Assembly: GCA_949316235.1 (NCBI GenBank)
Contig: OX438741.1
Span: 20,833,124-20,897,123, forward strand
Source of the DNA: Oegoconia quadripuncta
Taxonomy: Eukaryota > Arthropoda > Insecta > Lepidoptera > Autostichidae
DNA: 64,000 nucleotides
Direction of reading: 5' to 3'
Shown here: piece by piece, positions 11,801 to 23,800 of the stretch
Position numbering within the stretch: the first letter of the stretch is position 1
How the letters are laid out: each line of letters starts with the position of its first letter
Position numbers and translations under genes: made by a program
The notes under the pieces: model-generated
What the model was told of the DNA's origin: nothing
What the model saw: the letters and a program-made list of their open reading frames with translations, nothing else
Database searches by the model: none

Positions 11801-14800
11801 TGGCCATGGGCCAAGCTAATGAAGGAATGTTATCATCCTTTAAAATAACTAAACTACCCAACTTTACATTATTCATTTCTGTTTGCCATTTAGGTCTGTT
11901 TTGTAATAAATTTAGGTAGTATTTGTGCCAGGTTTTCCAAAAGCACTGCTTTAACTTTGTACCCAATTGCCAATATTTTAATCTATTTTGGGGTATGTCA
12001 CATACCTGTTTCTCTGGGTACATAGTCAAAGCACCGCCAATAATGAAATGACCAGGTGTTAAATAACAATAATCATCTGACGCTGACGACAATGGTAACA
12101 GAGGTCTGGAGTTAAGTATCGCTTCTATCTCAGTAAGTATTGTACTAAGTTGCTCATATGTTAAAACAGTTTTTTGCAATATTCTTTTTAAGTGATACTT
12201 TGCGCTCTTCACTGCTGCCTCCCAGAGGCCGCCGAAGGTGGGCGAGTAACTGGGGACGTAATGAAAATCAATGCCTCTTTGAGACGTAAACTCATTTACT
12301 TTCGCCTGGTGACTCTGGGAAGAGTGCAGTGAGTAGAGCTCAGTTAATTGATTCCTTGCGCATTTAAAAGTGCTGGCATTGTCACAATGGACTTCGGTGG
12401 GCAAACCTCGTCTAGAAATGAGACGTTTGAAGCACGCTAAAAATGTATCAGTGGTCAAATCGGAAGCCAGTTCCAAATGAACGGCCTTTGTCGCAAAACA
12501 CACGAATACGCAGATATAACCTTTGCCTACCACTGATCGTCTAATACGCGAAAGTTTTACTTGTATTGGCCCTGCGAAGTCCATTCCAACTTTCTCAAAT
12601 GGCCGGCATGTAATTGTTACTCGGCTAGCTGGCAAGGAACCCATCAACTGCTTGGCCACTGTGGCCTTCTGTCTGAAACAACTGACACATTTATGAGTTA
12701 TTTTCTTAACTTCTAACAACCCGTTCACAATCCAAAACCTTTGATTCAAATTCGCAAGCACGAGCCTAGGTCCTGCATGCAATAGTTTTTCATGCTCTTG
12801 TCTGATAAGTAAGCTAGTGATTATGGAACCCTTAGGTAATATGACGGGGTGTTTTTTGTCATAAGCAATGTCAGCATTATGAAGTCTGCCCCCCACACGC
12901 AACAGGCCCGAGCTGTCAAGAAAAGGATGTAAGTTTGTTAGATTATTTCTTACGTTATCGCCCTTTCTTAAAGCTTCAATTACAGACTGATAATATTTAC
13001 TTTGCTCGTACTTAATTATCATCATTAGTGAATGATTTAACTCTGAACTGCGTAAGAAGCTTGTAACAAAATTATTGTTTTTATTCATGTTATTCAAAAA
13101 CCTTAGTATATATGCCAATAGCCTAATGATTTTGTTAATGTCTGAATAGCCATATAAGCGCGTGAACACATATTCAAGTGGATCTAAGTTTTGACACACC
13201 ACATAGCTGGAGGATGCCAAGCAAGGATTTACCTCTGGTAAATCGCTTGGTATATTTTCGGAAGCAATAAATTCATACTCACTGTTTCGTAGGAATTGTG
13301 GCCCATGCCACCATAGTTCCAAGCTGCACAGCTCATTTGGCTTAACGCCTCTGCTTATGAGATCAGCTGGGTTCTCTGTCGTGTTGACATACAGCCAAGT
13401 CCAATTTGCAGTGTTTTGCCGAATGACATTCACTCTGTTCCCGACATACGCTTGAAGCTTTGTCAATTCAGTTTTTAGCCATGCAAGAACAATCTGTGAG
13501 TCGCTAAATAAGTAAACTTTATTTAAGTTAACCTTAATTTTTAATGTGTTATGCACTTTCACCATTAATTTCGAAAGCAACAGTGCCGCATTCAATTCAA
13601 GCCTTGGCACAGTCATTTCTTTTTTTTGTACAGGATTGATCCTCGACTTGGAGCAGAGTAAATGTGTATCGGTGGTACCTGTTGTATCGGTGACTCGCAA
13701 GTATATACAGCAACCGTAGCCCGTTGTACTGGAGGCATCTGCGAACCCGACCAGGTCTACTGTGTGAGACTTTGAAATATCTATATTTCTACTTAATAAA
13801 ATAGGTTCCATTATAGCTAACTCCGAGGTAAAATTAAGCCATTCTTGCTGGACATCAGACGGGGGACTATCATTCCAATTGCAGTCCGAAATCCACAATT
13901 TCTGCATAATAGCTTTTGCTACCACTACAATAGGGCTTACAAAACCCATTGGGTCATAGATTCTACCAATGAAGCTTAACATACTTCGCTTTGTAATTTT
14001 TTCTGAGTTGAAAGGCTCTGGAGATGAAATTATGAAATGATCATCTTTTATATTTATTTGCAGGCCTAATGCTCTCATATCATAGTTATTTTTTTGTAAA
14101 TCGAGACTGTCAAAATGTTGATCAGATGATGAGATATTAGATAAGATTCGTTCATCATTTGAGGACCATTTGTGAGTATAAAAATTACCCAATGATAATA
14201 AATTGCACAATTGCTCCTTTGCTTTGACAGCTATACTTAAATTATTTTCAGAATAGATTATGTCATCGACATAAATATTATTTTTTATGATGGATGAAGC
14301 TAGAGGATATTCAGTTTCAAACCTATTTGCTAGCTCATCTAAGCAACGTGTTGCCAAGTAACTGGAGCTCTTTAAGCCATATGTTACTGTATCAAGCCTT
14401 ATGCACTTAACTGGCTCATTAGGTTCATCCCTCCAGAGAATGTTTTGCAGAGAAGTGTAAGCTGGGTCTACTTTGATGTTTCGAAACATGCGTTTAATGT
14501 CCGCAGTGAAGGTAAATTTCCCTAAACGAAATAGTAGGATTATGTCAAACAAATCTCTCTGAACCACCGCTCCGTTTAATTGTAAATCATTTAAAGAAAT
14601 TTTGTTACTCGCTTTCATAGAACCGTCAAAGACAGTTCGAAGATTCGTTGTTTTACTATTTGCATTAAATACCGCATGGTGGGGTAGGAAGTATACCGCT
14701 TGTTTATTTAATTCATACAACTCAATGTCAACATAGTGACCATGATTGAGTGATAAATATTCATGAATAAATTGCTGATATTGCTTGAATAAATCAGGAT

Positions 14801-17800
14801 TTGAATGTAATTTCTTTTCTAAATTATAAAATCTTTTCAGAGCAAAATTAAAAGATTCACCGAGGGCATCATTGACTTCTGATAAAGGTAACTTTAATGG
14901 CAAGATAACTTCAAACTGTTTGTTATTTAATTTGACAGTATTTTGAAAAATATGTTCGCAAAGTTCTTGCTCTGAAGTTTTCTCATTGAATATTTCTGGA
15001 ACCTTTTCGTTAGACCAAAACTGGGTAAGAGTTTCATTGAGATCTAATTCGCATTTTAGAACGACTTTGTTACATTGTTGCTGTGACAAATACTGAGGCA
15101 AACTACCACCTACTATATGCCCAAATACCGTATTAATCAGGCGCAGACTATGCTGCGGGGTGTAGCACTCCGTAGCGGGTATCGCTGTCGCCTGTGCATT
15201 TACGGAGCCCTGTGGCTGCATAGGCAGGTCCAGCCATGTTGACTGTGCCGGAATCAGAGCCTGAAAAAATACATCAGACCCAATCAACATATGTATTTCA
15301 CTTGGCACATTAAATTGTTCATCAGCCAATGTGATATTTGCAGGGATTTTTATTTTAGAAATGTCAATATTATACTGTGGTAGATTACAGGTGATTTGGT
15401 CGACTACATGACAAGTTATTTTTGTTTTAAATGGGGTTCTCAATGAATGGACCTCCAAGGGAATACAAAATTTCACATTACTTCTAGCATTAGTTATGCC
15501 AATTATACATGTGTCGTTTGGTTTGGGCAAAAGACCTAGTAATTGTAGAAGCTTTGAGCTAATAAATGAGACCTGTGACCCAGAATCTAATAATGCTTTG
15601 ATGTGATACTCGGTGCCATCTTTACCGATGATTTTGACCCTAGCTGTGGGAAGAAGAACATTATTAATGGTATTGCTCGTCATAGTCACAATTGGTGCTG
15701 TTGTAGGCTGGTCGCAGTGTATCAAAGTGTTATGCTTCCCCTTGCACGTTGAACACCGAAAATGGAACCTACATTTTCCTGAATGTGCACCCAGACAAAT
15801 GTTACACATTTTATTATCGTTTATGAATGAAATTCTAACATTTGCTGGTTGTGTTTGAAATTTTTTACAATTAAATATTTTATGATCTTTTAACTTACAG
15901 TAGCTGCATGCTGGTCCCGATGTGACATGCATTGTTACTTTGGCGTTGTTGTTTGAGAATTGCTGGCTACGACCTTGCTCGGCATTCTCCAATGCTAAGG
16001 CGCGTTTCTCCAAGTACTTTAGGAAATCCTCCAGATTGGCCTCAAAACCAGTGTCACGCTCGAGCTGATATGCCCGGGCAGTGTATGTATCTAGTTTGCG
16101 GGACAAAACACATATCAACATTGTATCCCAATACTTTACATTGGGTTCATGGGTCTTTATTGCAGCTAACTGCTGTCTAATGGATGAAACAAAGTCCCTT
16201 AGACTACCTGCTGTTGACTTACTAAGAGGTTTTAAATCAAGAATGTTATATACATGATCAGAGATAATTTTATACTTATTGTCATAGCGGTCTTGTAATA
16301 ATTTAAGCGCTTCATTATAACTCTCCGCAGTGATCGGTAGGTTCTTAATCAAGTCAAATGGTTCATCCTTCAAAAATGACCTCAAATAGAAAAATTTTTG
16401 TACTGAATCTAGACTCTTATCATTGTTAATTAATGAAGTGAACAAATTAATAAAGGGCACATAATCAGTGTACCTACCATCAAAGGTTTTGATTGTGATT
16501 GGTGGCAATTTCATCCTGGATTGAAGTGGAGGTGGATCGTGTGACGATATGGGGTTAGACTCATTTATTTGTATGTCCAAAGCGGTCAAACATTTAAAAT
16601 AATTTTCTTCGATTAACTCGATATCTTCATCGTCACTTGGATTGAGATATAATATGCGTTTACAGCAAGACTCATACTCTTTAAATACAGTAGTAAGTCG
16701 CTCACGTTTGGAACACAGTTGCTCACGCCTAAATTGCGTGAGGTCTTGCTCAATGAACTTGGAAATTGCGTTGAGGGTTCGCTTGTTGTAACCACGGTTT
16801 GCCACTACTTTTTTCAAGTCTTCCTCCATTTCGGCGCACGAGATCCACAATTCCACAACAACTTATCACTTTTTTAAAGAATTTCACACGATAATGGCGT
16901 CTCAATTTGTAACTAAATTAACGAACGATCTAGAACGAAGCATATTGTTAGCGTTAGCAGTGTTTAATCGTATTTTTATATTTCCAGGATTATTTTAAAC
17001 TCAGTTTCTTTAAATATTACTAAAATTGCATAATAATCTACAATTAAAAGTCGATACAACGTGAGACCGCAACATCGATACTGTAAGGGAAGGCCATTCG
17101 AGTGACAGCTGCGCGTGAAGCAGGATATATTGATTGTGTGCTGTTTTCGAAAATATTCAAAAATTGTATTGAGTGCTAATAAAGGTTGTAACGATATCAT
17201 ACATCTAATATTTCATTTACGGAGCATCTTGGTATACGCTAATAATTTCAGAAGTGCTGGATTGAAGAACTGCTCAGTCGGTATGTAGTACGTTTGACCT
17301 ATTTTATATACTTACACAGAAAACAAACCATTACAATGCTTACATTACTAGGCATTATTGTACTGTATAGGAATTCTTTCTTACTATACTGAATAAACAA
17401 AGGAAAAATTCCATCGAATTAATGTAAACAACAAATGTAAAATCTCGACCTACCTACAAAAGTAAAAAAAAAAAAAAAAAAAAAAAAGGTGTGAAGTTAA
17501 ATAATATATTCATTACATACATTTAAACAAATATTTTAAACGAGTGAGATATAGACTCCGGAATCCAGTCATTCTGTGTTTAGATGGAAACGGAAAAGAG
17601 GTGGATTACACTCTAGTGATTGTATAACTTCACTACTAAACTTCTATTGATTGTATAACTTCACTGTGCTCTCATTATTTATTTGTATGATTTAATTATT
17701 TTACAAATGGTTATCGTTTTATGTTTAACGTTAACTTTGTTTTGACTTCTCAAGCTTACGAAATTGTATGTACTATGTAAAATAGTCAAAGTAAGCTATA

Positions 17801-20800
17801 TAAATCTAATCTATTTCCTATTTAATGGATTATGAGATTTACCTAGCGGGCTAAGTACCCGAGTAAGTAAGTACATCATACTATCGGCTGATATGAATAA
17901 CGACCGACTGGTGTGGTGGATAGTGACCCTATCTACGAGACCAACGGCTGCGGTTTCGAGTCCCGTGAAGGGTTTTTGCGATGAATACGAGCGCTTATTG
18001 CCGGGTCATTGATGATTATATAAACCTTTATGTATGTTTACTACCCATAGTACCAGTTTTGCTTAGTTTTGGACTGGATGATTGGTATAAGTGTCAGAAA
18101 TATTTATATCATATAATTACGACGATACTCTAAGCAAGTATGTACCTACTCGTATTGTAAAGAATTAAATTCTCCTGATCGGTTTTGTAGCTAAAATCTA
18201 AAAATATAATAAATAAAATTTTAATATTGCATTGACAAATAATTGAATGATAGAAAGGATGGATAACTGTTGACCTGTGTATCTTTTGACGGGCTGGGCA
18301 GAGGATTAGACATACCTATGTCTAACCACCGCCATCCCTCGAGCCTCAAGACTCAGTAGTAACATTTGGTATTTACTGTACGAAGTATCAAATCTGTTCC
18401 ATAGGGAATATGAAATGATAATGTTTTATATACAACAATACCTACAGTATGTCTATTTATTTTTATAATAACAAAGCTCATAGTAGTAAGTTCGGATAAG
18501 AAGGACTAAGTAATGACTTAACTAATGATGAATCTCTATTCCTTTCCTTAACGTTACCCACCTCGCAAACTAATTACAATCATCATCATTTCATAATACT
18601 AACTACGATATTTATTTTATGAAATACTCGAAGGTTTTACCTGTAATATAATGTCTGAGAGTAGCAGCCATACTCCAATCGTTACGGATGAAACTAGAAA
18701 GAGAAAGAGAATCAGGACCGCCTCACCGTCGGACACGGGATGTGAAAGTCGTTCGCGTACTCCCCGTGGGCGACCGAAATCTAGATCTAAATCTCGAGAG
18801 CATAAAAGGATGCGTAAATATGGACGTTACCTTTCATCGCGTGAACATCGTAGGAGCCGGCGCCGATCTCGCTCTGGACGTAAACGACGTGCTCGTAAAG
18901 TACGAAGCAGCACCTCTAGATCCTCGAAGTCTAGAGACAAGACTAGCCGTAGTCATAGTTCAGGCAGCACGGATTCGTCGAGCAGCTCAGTGTCTAACGA
19001 AAGTACACATACTTCTCGTTCGAAATCGAGGCGTCCAAAAACAAATAGCCGTCATACTCGCAGAAGGCGTCTACGCTTACATAAAAATAGGGAACATTCA
19101 GTGGTGGAACAATTTATCGATGCAATCAGCAACTACGGACACAATACATATGTTGGCGCTCATGATGTCATATCAAATTTCGATCCTAGTCAAAAGACGC
19201 AATCGACGAAGGCGTGGCTCAAGAAAGTCAACGAAACTGCCGCTATCTACAAATGGAGCGACAAACAAACAATTTTTCATGCTCTGCCTAAATTATCAGG
19301 ATTAGCGCGGAGATGGTATGAAGGCCTATCTTCAGTCAATTTAACATGGAAAGAGTGGCAAAGGAAGTTGTTACAAAACTTTCCGGACAATCGTAACTAC
19401 GCTGACAGATTAGCGGAAATGCTAGCGCGAAGGAGCCGTAGAGAAGAAACTCTCGAAGAGTACTTTTACGATAAGGTGAAGTTAGTTAGTCGGTGCAATA
19501 TAAAGGGAAAAGATGCCGTAGACTGTATTATTCACGGAATTTTTGATCACAATATAAAATTAAACGCACAAGGAGCTAGCTTCAAGAGTCCGAACAAACT
19601 GCTTAGATATTTGCGTAACATTACCATGAAAAATTTTAAGGATGTTAAAAAGCCTGTTCCATCAACGAAGTCTACAGTAGCGTTTCCTAAGAATATCGAA
19701 ACATCGAAGATCAATAAAGGGAACTTAACCCGTACTTGCTATAATTGCTCCGAACCTGGTCACACCGCTCCCAGGTGTCGCAAAGAACCACAAAAATGTA
19801 CCAAGTGTAGCCGCATGGGTCACATAGCTGAATATTGTAGGCGAGACCAAATTATAGAGAATACTGGAACTACTTCTAATAAAGATAACATAAACACAAA
19901 CAATAATTCGACTAAGGTACAGCTTATTACGTCTCAAAACGGTACTGACGACATATATAATAAGATAGTGAAGGTCAATGGTAGCAAAAGGATCGCATTT
20001 GTGGACTTCGGAAGCCAATGCACTATAGTAAAAAGAAGTTTAGTTTCTGAATTAAATTTGCAGATAGATATTAATGATTTACCACTTATAAAAGGTTTCG
20101 CTTTTGGGACTATGCAGCCTATTGGAAAAGTGATGTTTGATATGTCTATTGATTTTGTGAATGCTAACGTGGAAGCATTTGTAGTACCTGATGAATTTCT
20201 TAGTACCGATTTACTTGTAGGTCAGAACGTCACCGAAATGCCTGACGTGATAGTTTACAAAACAAATTCGAGTCTTACATTATATTCAGATAAATCTGAA
20301 GTGAACAAAACATCTATTTATATTATGGAAGATGTCACCATTGAAAGTATGTTGGTAGTCAAAGTATGTTGCGATTCGGAATATACGGGATGGATATATA
20401 TACCAGGCAATGCATCTTTTAAGCAGAGAGAAGAAATTATAACGTTACCAGGTGTCTACTTCGTAAAAGATGGTATGGGGCACCTACCCGTTTTAAGTTT
20501 CGCCGGAAACGATATTGTTCTAAAGAAGAATAGACTCTTAGCTCGTGGCCGACTATTACCTACCAATAGTAATATTATGCCTACAGAGGTTCCAGCGGGA
20601 TTTGAGGTAAAGAGAATGACTCTTGCAGACTATTCCACCAACACTAACGACTACGATAGGGTTATCACTGAAGACATGTTAAACATAGGAAATGACGCGA
20701 CGCATGACCAAAAACAACAATTATTAGATTTGGTTAATGAATTCCGAAATTGCTTTGCCTTAGATTTACATGAGTTGGGAACAACCAATATTGCAGAAAT

Positions 20801-23800
20801 GCATATACATTTACAGGATAATGCCCCAGTGTCCTACAAACCCTACCGATTGCCCTATAGTGAGAGAGTGATAGTACGTGATTTGATTAACGAGCTTCTT
20901 GACAATAAAATAATTCAAGAGTCCAATTCATCTTATGCAAGTCCGATAGTCTTAGTTAAGAAGAAAAACGGCGAATACCGTTTATGTGTCGACTACCGGG
21001 CCTTGAATAAGAAAACTATTAAGGATTCTTACCCAATGCCGGTCATAGATGATCAGCTGGACCGTCTTAGTGGGAAGGTCTATTTTACCAGTCTTGACCT
21101 TAAATCTGGGTACTACCAGATACCAATGGCAGACGCAGCTAAACATCTCACTGCCTTCGTAACGCCCGATGGGCATTACGAATATACGCGTATGCCGTTT
21201 GGCCTTGTAAATGCCCCGGCCGTATTTCAGCATATGGTCAATAAGGCACTCGGTAAAGACAGGTATGACCTTGCTATTCCCTATATGGACGATCTTTTGT
21301 CACCAGCTTCTTCTATTGACGAAGGTCTAGCGAAGCTACGTATAATTCTAATCTCACTACAAAAAGCCGGATTAACACTCAATATAACCAAGTGTTATTT
21401 CTTCGAAAGGAAGCTAGACTATTTGGGATACGAGGTGTCTAGCGAAGGGTTGCGACCCGGAAGCAAGAAAATAGACGCTGTAGCCTCATTCCCTACCCCT
21501 TTAAACGTACACCAGGTTAGACAATTTGTAGGGCTAGCCAGTTTTTTCCGTAGGTTTATCTCCGGTTTTGCTAGTATAGCGAAGCCACTGACCATTCTCA
21601 CGAAGTCTGACGTTCCGTGGAGGTGGGAACGAGAACAAGATTCAGCTTTTCAAACCATAAAAACCAAACTAATTGAAAGGCCTATTTTAGCATTGTACGA
21701 TCCAAGTTATGTAACGGAGGTACATTGCGATGCGAGCAAGCTAGGGGTAGGCGGTATGTTATTACAGAGACCCGATGATAAATCACCTTTCCAACCCGTC
21801 GCATACTTTAGCAAGCAGACCTCTAAAGAAGAGGAACACCTACATTCCTACGAATTAGAAACACTCGCCGTTGTTTTATCATTAAAAAGGTTCCGTACAT
21901 ATTTGATAGGTATCCCGTTCAAAGTGTACACTGACTGCAATGCGCTTAGGACTACTTTAACTAAGAGAGATTTAGTGCCTCGGATTGCCAGGTGGTGGCT
22001 TTTATTACAAGAATACAATTTTAGTATAGATTATAGACCTGGAGACAGCATGCGTCACGTGGACGCTTTGAGTAGGAACCCGATCCAAACTACCCATGAC
22101 GATGGTTTAAGAGATATGCGAGAGTTCGAGATTATGAATATAACTTCAACCGAATGGTTACAAACTGTACAAATGACGGACCCAACATTGAAATTTGTGA
22201 AGTCGATTCTAGAGTGTGCTAGTAAAGACTTAAACGATATAATAAACAATTATGTAATAAAAGATAACAAAGTATATAGGAAGGTGGGCGATGATTTAAA
22301 GTGGGCAGTACCCAATGGTGCGAAATGGCGTGTGTGTCAAATCTGTCATGATGAGGCTGGCCATTTTTCCATTGATAAGACGTTGGATAAAATGAAACAA
22401 AATTATTGGTTTCCTAAGATGAATAGGTTTGTACGAAAGTATGTATCAGCATGTCTTAGTTGCGCATTTAACAAGTCGTCGACTAGTAAGGCCAGCGGTT
22501 TCCTACATCCAATTCCGAAAGGAGACGTTCCATTTCACACGTTACACATGGATCATCTTGGACCATTTATCCGTAGTAAGAGCGGAAATTCATACATATT
22601 AGGCATCATTGACGGTTTTAGTAAGTTTATATTCATCCGAGCTGTCAAAAATCTGAAAAGTAAAACAACCATAAAGATATTAGCGGACATATTTAGTACA
22701 ATAGGGAGCCCAAAGATTATAATATCGGATAGAGGAACTAGTTTTACCTCTACAACCTTCAAGAAGTATATCAATTCTATCGGAGCGAGGCACATTTTAA
22801 ATGCGGTAGCTACACCACGCGCCAATGGTCAAATTGAGAGGTACAACCGTACCATATTGGAATCGTTGGCGGCATCCAATCACGGTATGGATGAGCGTGA
22901 GTGGGACAATCATATACACAAAGTTCAGTGGAGTTTAAACAATACCCTTAATAAAAGCACGGGTACTACTCCATCGGATATTGTTTTCGGGCGAAGAACC
23001 GTAAACCCAAGTGAAGGTCCCGTTTTAAATGCTATTCAGGAAACATCCGATCGACTAAACATAAATAATTCAGAGCAAATGGAAACGGATGCTCAAGAGT
23101 TAGTAACGGCAGTAGACGAAATCCGTAATTCAGCTGTAGAGAATATTGAGAAAAATCAAAAGTCTATGAAAACCCACTATGATAATAAGAAAGCACCTAC
23201 TAAATTCTTCGAATTAGGAGACTTAGTCATGATCCCAAATTATCACATTCCAGCTAACGGTAAGAGCAAAAAGTTAACCCCAAAGTTTAGAGGTCCCTTC
23301 AAAGTAAGTGCTGTGCTTAAAAATGATCGATACGAAATTTCCAGCATAGAAGGCCACTCTAAACGAAGATATAAAAGTATTTACCCTGCCGACGCTCTGA
23401 AGAAGTGGATTACTTTTACTATATCAGACAAAAGTGACCATGAAGACAACTTGATTATGAGCGATTGTAGTGACAGTACAAACGACGACAATTCCGAGAA
23501 TTTTAGTAAAAATTAGAGCTTCGAGCAATCCCTACTAACATCCTTTAACGGTCCCCCTTTGATCCCTCATATTATAATAAATCATTTAAACCATTCCAAC
23601 ACCTGCTCCATCACCAAATGTTTCAGGCTATCACAGGCCGTCTATCATCTACTGTTGGAGATTTACTGTTTGAACGCATACTAAGGGAATAAAAAGGTAT
23701 ATTAATATATACTATTATTCATGTAATGTGAAACATGCTGTATCATTGCAGTGCTCACAGACAAGTTAAAGTTTATATTATACTGTTCCATACCTATAAA

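Noticed and set aside
11734..16795. Several 60-82 codon frames overlapping the BEL ORF on both strands
   Set aside because: Shadows of the 1728-codon polyprotein.
16976..17200. 74-codon minus-strand frame, repeated at 24679-24903
   Set aside because: Its two copies lie entirely within the gypsy LTRs; useful only as evidence of LTR identity.
18688..19305. 205-codon open frame overlapping the start of the gypsy ORF in another frame
   Set aside because: It is a shadow of the RS-rich region, whose codon bias keeps the alternative frame open. It lacks any motif and is not in the Pol frame.
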